64,000 bases of DNA from Sipunculus nudus. Taxonomy: Eukaryota > Annelida > Sipuncula > Golfingiida > Sipunculidae. This document shows positions 13,401-24,796 of the stretch, in pieces. The position numbers were made by a program, and so were the translations under genes. The notes below the pieces were generated by a model. It was not told where the DNA came from. It saw nothing but the letters and a program-made list of their open reading frames with translations, and made no database searches. Numbering within the stretch: position 1 is the first letter of the stretch; the number at the start of each line of letters is the position of its first letter. The stretch covers positions 22,128,008-22,192,007 of the forward strand of contig CM049313.1 of NCBI GenBank assembly GCA_026874595.1, written 5' to 3'.

Positions 13401-16400
13401 TCACATTAAACTAGTGTCTACTAAATATTGCTACTTACTGTGACCCTTTACACTGGACAGGTTTGTATGTCCCATCTTCCTCACATTCAGGGAGGGTGGC
13501 GCCTACTGTGTTCGGAAACTTGTTCAGATGTTCAGTTATCTTGGCATGTTCCTCATGGCATGGTCCTTTAATCTCCCTGATCTGCAGTTTAGCTACATAC
13601 GATAAAAGAAACATCTTGAGAATTAGTTTCAAAATGTAATAACCCTCATGCTCACTATCAAATTATAATAAATGTATACGAAAATAAAATTATAGTTGAA
13701 CATGAACGATGAATTTAAAAAAGTATACGTGTTCTATAATTATCTAATACTTATAAAAGGAATTCAGTTCACGTTTGTTCGCGGTGTTCTCTAAAACCGC
13801 GTTGTGTACAATATTATGCCATACATCATTTTAAAGGTTATTATCCCTGCAGTGACATAGGCGATATGAAAATAAATTTTTAACATACATATAATTTTGA
13901 GTGATTTTTCCGTTTATTTACCGAGCACAACCGAACTGCCTTCGGCAATCACCGGAATGCGTGCATCGAGGTCACTTAACCTCTAACACTAAGGACTATT
14001 GTTCATATGAATAACGCTTGCTTTCAATGAGGGCTTTGACCCACGTGCGTGGTCAGTAAAAGAGAAAAACATGTTTCTCGCTTCATGAAATGGAGAGTTC
14101 AACCCAGGAGGATTAGTGACAAAACCTAATTCAAGGTCCCGAATTCAGGAACTGGGCTGGGGTGGTGTCGGGGTTCTGAAAATGGTATACTGACCCACTG
14201 CATGGAGTCCCCCTGGGTCCGCTTCTGCTACTTACGATGTATGCATATTTCTGTTTCCTTCTTCAGGAACAGTTTCCTTGCAACGTACATTTAATTAATC
14301 TAATTTGTTCCTTACATCAACCTATTCTTTATAAGTCCAACGATAGAAACCAGTCAAACATCAACGAAACACTGTATGCCTCCGCGTCCCATTCCGGTTC
14401 GCAATGTAAACCATCACTGACCAGGTCTTTAAGGTAAACATACTGGGATATGATTTTTGCCACGAGCACAGCGCCACAAAATAACAGTAAAATATTTGTA
14501 CATATCGTTCTCCGAGAGTATCCCACTAAAAATCTATATTTTCTTTTAACTTTTATAATAAAAAAAATTACACAACATTCAATATCTCAATATATATTTC
14601 CCAAACCGCGGTAAAAAGCCCGGTATACCGGGTTTATCAGCTAGTATATTATAAACAGATGTTAAACCCATTCTTAAATCGCACAAGACCAAATCAGTAA
14701 CCCATCTCATCTTAGGAATAACAGAACTATTGTGAGGAATAATAGAATTATTAACAATAGTCAAGTGGTTTCTGTACTTAAGTCGATCGAATTATTTTAT
14801 TTAAGGTTCTGCGTAGATTAAATTCTAGTAGACTGCATTAAAATTATTTAACTGAAGAGGACACCTGATATTTGGAGGTTTTAGATAAGTCTTGAAACCC
14901 TTTTACATTTCGGGAGTTTAATAAAATGTATATCCAAATCATAAGCAACTTACAGCAGTCCAACTTTTGCCGTTCCCATACTCCTACGGACGCACCAAGC
15001 AATTCTTCACCGTTCGGCTTTACGCAATAACACCTAAAGACAAAAAGGGTAATCATTGTTTTAATGAAACTACTACAGAGTATAAAATGTTAATAGCAGA
15101 TAATGACAAGGATATCCCGTTAGCAATAAGGATGTAATAGAATTACAAACTTTTGTAACTTATACACCCAAGCATACTTTTATATAAGCCTGATGACACG
15201 TCTAAGCCTTCTATCCTACACTTGCCAAATATCGGAGAAAACTTGTGTCGATGAGACGTCTTCTAAATAACCATGAGTCACGTTTAAGGAAATTTAGAAG
15301 TATCTATGCAGAATAGTTGTATTCTAAATTCAATTATATTAGAATCATATTGCGAAGGTTCAAGGATAAAATTTCAAATTTATATTCTTTGTCAATTTCA
15401 TCTTTGTTTTGTCGAATTATTCTTCTTTGTTTGAAAAAACAGGACTTAAGGAAAGTTTTATTTATATTAAATATGTCGCCTAAATGTTGCTACTTACTGT
15501 GACCCTTTACACTGGACAGGTTTGTATGTCCCATCTTCCTCACATTCAGGGAGCGTGGCGCCTACTGTGTTCGGAAACTTGTTCAGATGTTCAGTTATTT
15601 CGGCATGTTCCTCGTGACATGGCCCTTTAATCTCCCTGGTTTGCAGTTTTGCTACAGAAAATAAAAATACCGATTATCAGGGGTTACATTTTTCCAGTTC
15701 CATAACCATCCTGTTCTCTTTAAAGATTATATTTGACAAATATACATGAAAAAGTTAATCCCTCTAGTAAAACGTTAAACGATGTCAAATTTTATAAAAC
15801 GATGTCAAACATTAATATAAAAAAAGAGAACAACAGCCTTTTTTGGCCGCAGGAGAGTTGATTGAAAGATTGAAACAGATCAAAATAATTAATCTTTACT
15901 TAAGTAGTAAAAATTAAGAGCCGGTGCGCAAGGTCTGTCCTAAGTCTGTTCAAGTCTTGCTTTTCAGTTTCGACATGCAATAAGTTTCACCTCGAAGTCT
16001 GCATTTTTAATACTTGTGATGGGGGAAATGTCACACTATTGGGGGAAATGTTACACATCTGGTGTAACTAAAATTCATGTTATTGGCGTAAGTAACTATT
16101 ATTATAAAAAAAAAAACCTCAGTTCTAAATTCAATGAACCATCAGCAACTTACGGCAGTCCAATTTCTCTATTTTCTCAATTTCCCATATTCCAACTGAA
16201 GTATCGGGTATCACCTTTCCAGCGGGGGATGCACAGTAACACCTTTGAAGAAAAGGTCTATGAATGGATGCCCATTAACAATATGATCCACGTAAACAGC
16301 TTTCAATGATTCACGTAAAAAGCTTTCAAAAGGTAAGAAAAAGCGTCATCAATACAATACACAAATTAAACAAACGGGGAGAAAATAATGGTGCAAGAAT

Positions 16401-17186
16401 GGAGAGGAAATTCAGCAAAGATTACTTTTACCAGTACAATTAAAAACAAATATCTTTGATACCTCGTAAATATCCAAGTCTATACCATATACACCATCTC
16501 GGTCTATTTCTATCTTTTTCTAAAATATATCATTTGACAGGTCTCATATTTTCGTGATATCAAATTTAACATGTGTTTTGTATTCTACTCTAAACATTTT
16601 CTACGGACTTCGGTAAACTGAAAAACCAGCGAGAAAAAAAATACCCCGCTTTTGAATTAAAAGTTACTTTACTAGGGTATATTTCTAAAAACAGCATTAA
16701 AACAGTTAAATAACATACACAAGATTCATAGGGAAGGGCAAGGATCAAATCTTGCATAGGGTCTCTCAAATGAAAAAAAAAACAATAATACAGATCTTTC
16801 ATTTTTCAAAAAGGTTTTCCAAGGGGGAAATATTTGGCTTTCGTTAAAATTTTGAATGTAATCTTGAAAACGGGAGCGATCTATGTCATTTTTTTCTGAC
16901 AACTCATGAATTTGTGGGAAAGTCAGTTGACTTTGCTCTTTTCCCGTCCTATGTTCAGACTAGACCGGGTAACTGATATGTCCAGGTGGCTTGCATTCTC
17001 GATATTGAGGGCATATTTCTTTGCATTTACAATACCGGGGATAATATAAACTGATTGAACAAACGCCTGTCAATTGACCCTGGTTTTCAACATTAAAGAT
17101 ATTTATCTCCATATATATCTATATCTCATATATATATAAAAATCTATGATATATATATATTTATAGCTATATTGTATGTATCTATA

Positions 17187-17263
<77 letters not shown>

Positions 17264-18660
17264 TGATGAATGACACTCAAGTTTGAAATCCAGTAATTCT
17301 TTAATATTTCAGACGAATATTCTCATTAAATGTTGATATTCAAAACAGAAAAAAAAATGAAAGCCACAGCATTTATGAAAAAGTAGAATAGTTGAAACAA
17401 TCAAAATAGTGGAATTTATGTCCCCCGCTTTGGAGTCTTTTATTGTCTTTCATGCTTGATATGCAACAAAAAAGAGATATGTAGAGAAAATCTTGAGAGC
17501 ACATGAAAACATAGATCTTGAAATCTATGATATGGAGGCATCTGCAGGTGAACATAAAAATTAAAATACATTAGAAATAGGACCAAATCCACTGACTGGT
17601 GTGACATTTGCAGGCGAACATATAAACTAAAACTTTGAGAAATTGGACCAAAGTTTGATAATTTTGCTTTGAGCTAGAGAGACTAGCTAGCGATCACTGA
17701 CCCAAACTTCAATGAAATCTGATTATATTTAGGAAAGTTATCGCACAGAAAGGAAACTTCTATATATAAATATAAGTTTATCGCACAGAAAGGAAACTTC
17801 TATATATAAATATAAGTTTAACTGGGAGGAGTCCCGTGACTTAAACGTTTGTTAAGGGTAGTTCCCGCAGGTTTAGCTACAATTGTGGGGCGTTGTGCAA
17901 CCTTTTAATTATTTTAGCGTTTTTCTGAAAATGGTACCCACATTGCTCCACTGCACTGGATGGGCTTAAAAGAGCCGTCGTCTTCGCAGTCCGGGAGGGT
18001 GGCGCCCACAACAGGAGGGGAACTATTTAACAGCTTTGAGATTTTGGCATGTTCCTCGTGGCATGGTCCTTTGCGAACTCCAACAGGTTGGTCCGCTAAA
18101 ATGTGCAATATGGTGAAACTTTGTAGACATGTCACTTAACAAATGGTGAAACTTTCAAATATATGTCACTATGTATGCTAGAACATTCTATACATGTCCC
18201 AAAGTATGGTCCGCTAAAAAAGCACAATATGATGGAACTTTCTATATAGGTCACTTTACATATGGTGGTATTTTCAATTTAGGTACAAGTTTATCAGGAC
18301 TTATCAGTTTATTAAGGTAAAATACGCGTTGCGAAACGCTTACGGCTTTGTATTATTTCTACATGTTGATAATTATGTAATCATTTGAATGTAATAATTT
18401 TACAACATTCAGCCAAATCCTACAAACTGTTGTAAGCATGTCCTCATTAGGATGCAAGTACACTGGAATATTTACTGTAAATAGTCATTACAATGTAAAT
18501 AAATTCTTCACATACATTACAATACAGTTAATGATATCAATATTTTCTACGAGATTCCACAACATTTCTCTTTACTAGTAAACGGAAATGTTTAACCTGC
18601 AGGAACCTGTTGAAAACACAGGTGCAATAGTAGCAAGATGGCTGCGAGGGATTTCATCAT
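4306..18660 (-). CDS. Secreted eight-domain thyroglobulin type-1 (thyropin-like) protein, 18 coding exons
   Basis: Assembled by hand from the minus strand. Coding exons in order: 18597-18660, 17942-18095, 16154-16242, 15498-15651, 14954-15033, 13439-13592, 12902-12981, 12317-12470, 11669-11748, 11039-11192, 10441-10520, 7815-7968, 7269-7348, 6671-6824, 6104-6183, 5477-5630, 4768-4847, 4306-4409. Every join has GT donor and AG acceptor and matching phase (1, then alternately 2 and 1). The total is 2049 bp, giving 682 residues plus stop. A signal peptide is followed by eight Tg-1 domains, each with the six family cysteines (GPC, PEC, VQC, CYC, LDC), then a 33-residue tail. Tg-1 proteins such as equistatin and the p41 invariant-chain fragment inhibit papain-like or aspartic proteases. 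An inhibitor role here is inference from the family; a matrix or shell role is possible. The gene is complete in the window and I see no frameshift or stop in any exon. Confidence 0.88.
4768..5630 (-). CDS. Tg-1 domain 8 (exons 5477-5630 and 4768-4847)
   Basis: The first exon is near consensus (VGATLPKCEEDGTYKPVQC). The second is strongly diverged: CFCVTADGMRILKYALPIW followed by ASREMDC. It still has exactly 80 bp, an AG acceptor, a GTATGC donor, phase 2 entry and phase 1 exit, and the three expected cysteines. The intron between them holds a dispersed repeat (4905-5265). This second half probably belonged to the last domain of the ancestral gene before amplification. Confidence 0.8.
4905..5265. 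repeat. Dispersed repeat family A, copy 2 (in the intron of Tg-1 domain 8)
   Basis: It contains the same block order as copy 1, followed by a CCAATGTCCCTCGTTCCGCG segment. It lies between the two exons of domain 8 on the opposite side of the exon sequence and does not touch the splice sites. Confidence 0.6.
6104..6824 (-). CDS. Tg-1 domain 7 (exons 6671-6824 and 6104-6183)
   Basis: The first exon reads LQTREFKGPCHEEHAKITEH (Phe for Ile), with NKYPNTV. The second reads CYCVKPNGKMVLGASVGVW through LDC. Exon lengths, phases and splice sites are as in the other copies. Confidence 0.87.
7269..7968 (-). CDS. Tg-1 domain 6 (exons 7815-7968 and 7269-7348)
   Basis: The first exon is a consensus copy (LQTREIKGPCHEEHAKITEH). 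The second begins CHCVKPNGKMVIGASVGVW, with His in the usual CYC position. An open frame runs from the first exon upstream into Helitron sequence at 8039 and beyond. That longer frame is a chance fusion, because the acceptor AG at 7969-7970 marks the exon start. Confidence 0.87.
8039..10024 (+). mobile_element. Non-autonomous Helitron (about 2.0 kb) in a Tg-1 gene intron
   Basis: It starts TCTATATATTAATAGCG and ends with the hairpin CCGTGC-GTA-GCACGG (9999-10013), seven bases, then CTAG, with A before and T after. These are the terminal rules of Helitrons. The paralogous intron at about 11260 has the uninterrupted site CTCACTATCAAATTATGTT; here it is split between A and T exactly at the element ends. 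No Rep/helicase gene is seen. The interior (8160-9719) contains a run of 21 G (8282-8302) and several GGTCCG-like motifs but no recognised gene. Confidence 0.85.
9720..10024 (+). mobile_element. Inner short Helitron copy sharing the 3' end
   Basis: A second 5' terminus (TCTATATATTAATAGCGTAA, preceded by A) lies at 9720, and about 115 bp after it align with 8039-8160, including CATACATATGCTC and GGGTTTGTCCGAAGA. From here to the shared CTAG end is 305 bp, a typical size for a minimal non-autonomous Helitron. The outer element is therefore a composite of one extra 5' end and about 1.6 kb of intervening DNA. Confidence 0.7.
10441..11192 (-). CDS. Tg-1 domain 5 (exons 11039-11192 and 10441-10520)
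   Basis: The first exon reads KQQIREIKGSCHEEHAKITE, so the usual GPC becomes GSC. The last segment is VQCRGSQ rather than VQCKGSQ. The second exon matches domain 4. The intron following this domain (7969-10440) holds the larger Helitron. All six cysteines and both splice phases are intact. Confidence 0.87.
11669..12470 (-). CDS. Tg-1 domain 4 (exons 12317-12470 and 11669-11748)
   Basis: Six cysteines are conserved. It carries an E-to-N change giving CEENGTYKPVQC, one of few differences from its neighbours. The second exon (CYCVKPNGEKLLGASVGVW) is practically identical to that of domain 5, and the flanking introns match too. Domains 4 and 5 are therefore a very recent duplicate pair. Confidence 0.87.
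12902..13592 (-). CDS. Tg-1 domain 3 (exons 13439-13592 and 12902-12981)
   Basis: The first exon encodes LQIREIKGPCHEEHAKITEH and the VGATLPECEEDGTYKPVQC segment. The second encodes CYCVKPNGKMVPGASVGVW through RQKLDC. Lengths (154 and 80 bp) and phases equal those of the other amplified units. No lesion is seen. Confidence 0.87.
13743..14644 (+). mobile_element. Non-autonomous Helitron (about 0.9 kb) in a second Tg-1 gene intron
   Basis: It begins TCTAATACTTATAAAAGG and ends with the perfect palindrome CCCGGTATACCGGG (14619-14632), eight bases, then CTAG followed by T. Removing it rejoins AATTA with TATATTATAAA, matching the undisturbed intron of the neighbouring unit near 11350. The 5' end differs from the other Helitron, so it is a different family. 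No protein-coding gene is recognised inside. Confidence 0.8.
14954..15651 (-). CDS. Tg-1 domain 2 (exons 15498-15651 and 14954-15033)
   Basis: All six cysteines are present. The first exon has HEEHAEITEHLN, with Glu where the other copies have Lys. The second reads CYCVKPNGEELLGASVGVW through LDC. Splice sites are GTAAGTAGC after the first exon and GTAAGTTGC after the second, the same as in the other amplified copies. The intron after this domain, toward domain 3, carries a Helitron at 13743-14644. Confidence 0.87.
16154..18095 (-). CDS. Tg-1 domain 1 (exons 17942-18095 and 16154-16242), divergent
   Basis: The first half reads KGPCHEEHAKISKLLN and ends VGATLPDCEDDGSFKPIQC. The second half begins CYCASPAGKV and ends IEKLDC. 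This is the most divergent of the eight domains. The second exon is 89 bp rather than 80, adding three codons, and VGVWERQ is replaced by VGIWEIEKIEK. The donor after the first exon is GTGGGT, weaker than GTAAGT in the other units. The intron is long (about 1.7 kb), holds a large TA tract and a fragment of a dispersed repeat, and is not like the other introns. This domain probably predates the amplification of domains 2-8. Confidence 0.85.
17193..17260. repeat. Long (TA)n microsatellite
   Basis: An uninterrupted alternation of T and A for about 65 bases, within the intron of Tg-1 domain 1. Similar tracts lie at about 22165-22232, 23910-23960, 25498-25552, 27093-27129, 44710-44730, 45561-45594, 45744-45788 and 53932-53954. 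Confidence 0.95.
17730..17825. repeat. 40-bp direct repeat, two copies
   Basis: TATCGCACAGAAAGGAAACT plus an AT-rich stretch is repeated exactly with a 40-bp period, at the end of a family A fragment in the first domain's intron neighbourhood. Confidence 0.7.
18597..18660 (-). CDS. Exon 1: start codon and signal peptide of the Tg-1 gene
   Basis: The minus strand reads MMKSLAAILLLLHLCFQQVPA and then a donor (GCAG|GTTAAAC), leaving phase 1, exactly what the next exon needs. The hydrophobic core (AAILLLLHLCF) and the small residue before the likely cleavage site make a standard secretory signal. Two ATGs in tandem both have A at -3. An in-frame ATG lies nine codons further upstream, but a possible 3' splice site (TTTTGTATTTTCAG) falls just before the tandem ATGs. 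A 5' untranslated exon may therefore join here, which would favour this start. Confidence 0.8.
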
Positions 18661-21599
18661 GCTGAAAATACAAAATATATCTCGCATTAGAGGAGGGCGT
18701 CACTTGCCTTTTTTTTTACACCGATTTCCCCCCAATAAACGTTTCCACCAATCCCAATTGTAAATGAAAAAGACCAAGTCTCAAGAAACCGTTTGTTTAA
18801 TAGGATAGGAAAATTTTTTTTTAATATGTATTCAGCAAATTTACACTGACAAACTAAGACATCGTGGGAACAAATGGTAAATGAATCTGGAAAAAAAGAT
18901 TGCATATAGTACAGTATTAAATGCATATAGTACAGTATTAAAATGTATATAATATTAAGACAAGTTAATGTAAATACATATGATAATGAATTAAATAATT
19001 CAAGGAGTGCGACAAGGTTCTGAATACTTTGTAAATACCTAAAATTAAACAGAGTGGAAGGTCAAATGCGGAAAGTAAGAGACCTATGCCACAAACGACC
19101 TCAAACAAGTGAAATAAATACTGGCTCGAGCTGCGCATTTTACCTAGCTTCATTCAAGTATTTATCTAATGATTGGGCTGTTAAGTTGTGAACGTTATAT
19201 TTGCAAAAACCTGAACGGCCAGAACAATTTTTCACAAATCACCCCTTGAAAGACGCGGAATGATACGGAAATTCAATAGAAGTGAACACCACTGTCATAT
19301 ATTCTTTAAAAAGTTTGAAACAAAAAGAATTACTGAAATTAAAAATAAATTGCAAAATAACACTGGCCCTTGTTAACGAATTTAACCAAGTTCAGACTAG
19401 CGACTAAAATTACGTATCATTTCCACGTGACTATTGCTTTGTCACACAAACCGCCCATATGACAGGGATTAACATTTTTTTTAAATCATCACAATCTTCA
19501 TATCAAGCTACGCTTTCATAGACCTTTATTCCACGAGCTGTTCTGGCGTCTATGTATCATTGACCAAGGCAATTGAACCAATCAAATGACTCGCGTACAC
19601 TGACAGGTGAGCACGTTAAGTGTTAGTTCTAGACCATTCTAGAACATTGCCGAGAGGGTATCCAGAATTTGACCAGTCAAATAAAAAGTCATAGGGTCCT
19701 CTCCCGTTTATTATGCACGTGTTATTGCTCAGACCTTGTTATTTATTCTGTGTAACTTTTGATCTGATTTACAATTTCGCCTGAGTGTTTGCACACTTGT
19801 TCACCTTTCATGAAATGAGACACCAGAGCAGCTCGCCGAATCAGTATTACAGTGTAGCTTCAAAAGACTTTGCAGTATGAAGACTCAATGTAATTATATT
19901 TACATAATATTTAAATTTAATTAATACGTATTTAAATTATCAAAAATCTCCACAGTTTAGTTGCTCAAATCAGGCTTTTAATGTATCCGAGAAAATCTAG
20001 TGGACAGGGACTCGGGGACCATGGGACCATATTAAAAGTCTGGACTCTGTATACGGCTGATACAAGTCCTGCAGAATTTCAGAAATTACAACTATTCCAG
20101 AAATTACAACTATTCTAACTATAGCATACTGACACTTTCCTTAATATTATGAATTTGGAGCTATTATTGGAGTGACTATAGAACAGGTGCGACACATTTA
20201 GTCAAAGAAACTGCCAATAGAATATGCCAATAGAATATAAGAAACTATCAATAGAATATATCAATATATGTGCATATACGGACTTGCAGATAATTTCATA
20301 TATGTATCGAACGGAATCTGCAACTAGGACGTATGAAGCAGATAAAAATGTGAAATAAAATAAAGATGCAAGCAGCTTATGTAACCCTTTTTTCTGTCAC
20401 TAAAGGTGTCTCACCGTTCCTATATATAATCGTAAATGAATTTCAATAAATACTCCAAAAAGAAAAGGTTTTACCGCGCTTGATGCGCCTCATTAACTGA
20501 AATTTTAAGAAAACAGCACCGCAATTAAACAATAATTAAACTCCGGCGGGAGACAGTTTACCTAAAACATAGGGAATTATATGAAATACAATTAAATCTC
20601 TAGAACATTATCGCGGAGACCCCATAAAGAGGTCTGGTGACTTGTTCCAATTTAATACGAGCGAATTCCTGTGGGAATCCATCTGTGAAGATACTTTGTT
20701 GCTAATATTTAACGGAGTTTCATCAAAGCCTATCAAATACCTAGTAACTTATCACACCGTAAAATTACAGGCGTTTGATCAATTAATTCTCTCAGGCAAG
20801 AGTAAAACACAACCTACCTTGTATGACCATGCAAAATATTCCTCATCTCTTCTTCGGGTCCCTTTTATATGAATACGCGTGCCTCAATGCGGGGCCACGA
20901 GCAGCGAACATAAAGAACCATTCAAATTGAATCAGTGTGCTGTAAGGTCAGCTTTAATCCTTGGATAAAAGCTTAATTGAAGAAGCAAGAATAACATAAT
21001 GAACCATCTGTACGAGACCGCCTGTCTTGGCAGTCGCAGACCCGCATTCTTGCTTTTTTATTCGAACTCGTCTTACTGCTATGTCCGCCGAGCCGGAACG
21101 TTGTCTGCCTGCCAATAGAGCTTGGCCCGGTCAGCGTTCCTGGACCAGGGTATCCCCTGTAAACATTTATACACATAGACATGGGGTGGATGAAATGTGC
21201 GACCCAGTAATCTTGGTTAACTGCAGTCTCCATTTATGACACGAGTTCCTGTGCCCGAGTTTTATAATTTCCATAAAATGATAGTCAAGTGAATTCTGTT
21301 CAAAACAAAAGAGAATATCGGTCAACATATCGGTGAATGGTACAACCCACCGTTTAGTTGATTCTACTTATATTTCAAGTGAACTTTGTGTCGAATATAG
21401 AAAAGAGAATATGAGCAAATCATAATTATCACTCCTTGGTTGAACAGGCCGTCAAATGAACAAACAATATCATTAAGTGTCAAGAGTTATAGGACTATGC
21501 TTGAAGGAACATATGTCCATATATGGACGTATATAAACTTGACATTAAGTAGGGTTAATTGATAAACACAATGGGATTATTTGTATTAACGGTAACTTC

Positions 21600-21870
21600 C
21601 GCATTTGCTTATCAGCGCCATCTAGTAAGCAAACTTTGAACAATATAGATTTTTAGGATATGTATCTTTCAATTAAACGTTAACTTTAATCATTAAAATC
21701 ATATTACACCTCAACCTTGAAAAATTTTATGTATTCCAGTCGGCGATCCCCTTAAATGCATAAGAATATACAAAGGAACTAACAAGTTTCAATGCCTTAC
21801 TTAAACGTTCTGTGTTTTACTAAATTAACACAAGATGTCGCTGAATAAACAAATGCGGGAGTTACCTGAA
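21600..21870. repeat. Dispersed repeat family B, copy 1
   Basis: It shares ordered blocks with 51285-51510: CAGCGCCA, GGCGATCC.CT.AAATG.A, AAGAATA.ACAAAG, TAATGCCT.ACT.AAACGTT and AACACAAGATG.C.CTGA. The order and spacing agree over about 200 bp, so the two are copies of one element of unknown class. Confidence 0.6.
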
Positions 21871-22162
21871 CTAACAAAGGTACCCCATTAGATTTCTACC
21901 TTTGTACTAAATAATGTAAAACCTAAATCGCAAAAAAAAAAAAAAAAAATCCAAATGAATGCACGCTTAATGAACCTGGTATTAAGTCAATTGTTGCTCA
22001 GTTAGTGTGAATGCCTCTTTCAAAATAGTTTAATTCAAAGGAATCTCACCGCTTGTCGCTTGAAGATCAAATCCCTTTGTGAACATGATTTTGATTGCTC
22101 ATTGATAGAATATGACAGGAATATATTCCAAAACAGACACACACCATCCCAACCCCCAACCC

Positions 22163-22237
<75 letters not shown>

Positions 22238-23124
22238 GCATTCAGTATGGCTTTAAATCGTCTTTTATATGCGGGACCATCCACCAGTTTCCAGAAACCA
22301 TTAAGGTGACCATCACTGAACCTGATCGAAGCTCATTTTTACATATATATTTATGTATATTTATCACGGTATAAATGTTTAAGAACGGCAGCCTTGCGAT
22401 GGGGAACACGGCAGTGACTGTGAATTCTGTCTATCTCTGGATACGTATTTCTCTGGCTAACAGAAAAGTAGCAGCGAAGTATAAGTCCACAGCAGCAGAT
22501 AAAATGAGAAAGCTAATTAATGAAAAGGTGATGCTCTTGTTCAATTAAAATCACGGGACAGTATCAGTGTATCATATTAAAGGATCCTATTCACATATCA
22601 GGGGTGTTGGATATACATGACATATACAGTATTTTCAATAAATGAGAAAGGCATCTGAGTATATTGTGTTCTGAAATCCTTTGATCACGCATGTACAAAT
22701 AAGCTTGCGCCGGGCGCAATAAGTGGCACAAAATATAAACATATCGCGCACGCCACCTGGTGGCCGGAACGCGCAAACTCACATTTCAAGAGTTTTAAAA
22801 TTATCAACCGTCGTTTCATGTGTGTTTCTTAATTTTCTTTCCTGTTTCTTCTCCTTATTTGGGAGTTGTAACAAATACACTTGACCGGACCTCTCGTCAC
22901 GCTGTTTTGTTATGAAAAACGGACATACGTGACTGTGTTTACTCACACACAGGAGCATGTCAACGTAAAACAACTGAATTCGAGAGAGTATGTCAATGTA
23001 TCGGGTTCGGTGTACTGAGGACTTTTTGTATCAGCCATACGCAAATAGCGTTAGATAATATGCTCATATTATTTAAAATTGTTATGTGCCTTTAAAGAGG
23101 CGTGTCCCGATAGCTGACCTCTAT

Positions 23125-23658
23125 AGTCCATTTCATCCCCTCATGTCCACCTGTTTTTTGCTATGAAAATTTTTAATAGTTATATTTCAAGTGAATCAAT
23201 TGTGGTGTTGAGTAGAGGATTAAAGGACCTAATTTTCAACAAGGCAAGTAAATATCTACCTGACACCTTATTTAAGACACAGAATTATTTGAAAATATGA
23301 GAAATCAGTCTACATTTTACAACATATCAGACCCACTTATGGCGGTCAAGGTCACTGGTCACATGCAAAAACAGCCTGACAGCTTCTGATTGGAATATCT
23401 CCTGTAAGCACTCTAAAAAATATAACCAGCTAAAACAAATATGGCTACTTATGCAGGGACACATCATATCTGCCAGATCATGGTGAAGAGACTAAAATGT
23501 TGTGAAACATATACGGGGGATTAATTGTAAGATTCTTAATTGCCATATTAGGTTGTCACTTCCATATGTTTTTTTTTCTTGGAATTTATTGAAAAATATA
23601 AACTTTTAAGTAAATCATCTACAAAAAACAGGTGGACAGCAGGTGGTAAAATGGACTT
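23125..23658. mobile_element. MITE-like element with about 35-bp terminal inverted repeats
   Basis: The left end AGTCCATTTCATCCCCTCAT continues to GTCCACCTGTTTTTT. The right end is its inverted form (AAAAAACAGGTGGACAGCAG to AAAATGGACT). Arms differ at a few positions. Both ends abut TA (CTATAGTCC and GGACTTAAA), compatible with a TA target duplication as in Tc1/mariner-type elements. The 530-bp interior has no open frame of note. Confidence 0.7.
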
Positions 23659-23908
23659 AAATAACTAGAGATAATCCCCTGAACACTTTTTATACGTCCG
23701 TCTGTGAGGGGACGCATTATGGTTGACCAAACACATCCAAACAAGGACACCCAGCAAGAAGTCAGATACACCAGAGTTTTCACAGGCCGTTTTTACAACT
23801 ACAGTCACTAGGGCTAAGTATCGCCTACATAGTTCGTATTCAATATAATGGGATATGTGGTAGCGTAATGCGATACGTATTAAATTAAATTCCCTGGAAA
23901 TGAGTGCG

Positions 23909-23966
<58 letters not shown>

Positions 23967-24796
23967 AAACTGTTACTTTTTTTATTAATCATTCTTTAAT
24001 ATGTTAAATATAATGGGCAATAAGCGTATTTGCATATATGTGTTTATTTCAATATAATAATATTGCTTAAAAATGTCTTGGTACAGCGCTTACTTGTCGT
24101 TGCCAGTACTCAGAGAAACCTGCACCACATCGCAAGGCTGCCGTTCATAAAAAATAGTACTGTTAAGTTCGACACTTGATCTTGATGCAGTTACCATAAC
24201 ATGTTAGGGGTATATCAATGAATGATTAATTATTATGACCATATTAAGTATTTCTTGTACGGAGATGGACCTTTTTTCCTCGGATGGACCGTTGATCTTA
24301 GATTTCCTACTAAACGTCTAAAGACACGGTAGCGTCTTTCACTTTAAACCTGTCCTGGATGCCAACCCATTTAGATGTCTAAATTTATAACAGAAATATT
24401 TTTTTTTCTGTTAAAAAATCAGTTTTAGGCACATTTAACAAAATATTGTAATAAAACTTTACCGCGATACTCAATATGCGAATCATCGACTGATATATCG
24501 ATAATATTGCGCAGCCCTAATGGTAATCCTTCAACTTCTGCATATATGCCAAAACCACCTTAGGTTGCACGGTTTTCAATTTGTTAACATTACTGTGATT
24601 AACAGCTTATAGATAATAAAAACTCATACATCACCTAGAGTTAATTAATATGTACACAGAGTAAGGCAGAAATTACATAAATTCTATAGTAAAAAAAAAA
24701 AAATTAGGGAAATAGCTACCTTTAATCTGTGCAGCATTCGCAGATGCCTGGTCCAGATATATCTGTGTTTCACTTAGCAAGATTATCCCGAACCGA

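Noticed and set aside
20973-21239. Overlapping open frames on both strands near 21.1 kb
   Set aside because: No domain, signal peptide or splice support; the two strands are open over the same bases by chance.
22035-22309. Three overlapping open frames rich in Tyr-Ile repeats
   Set aside because: They are translations of a (TA)n microsatellite. The same applies to frames at 1281-1484, 25401-25595, 26996-27214 and 45728-45991.
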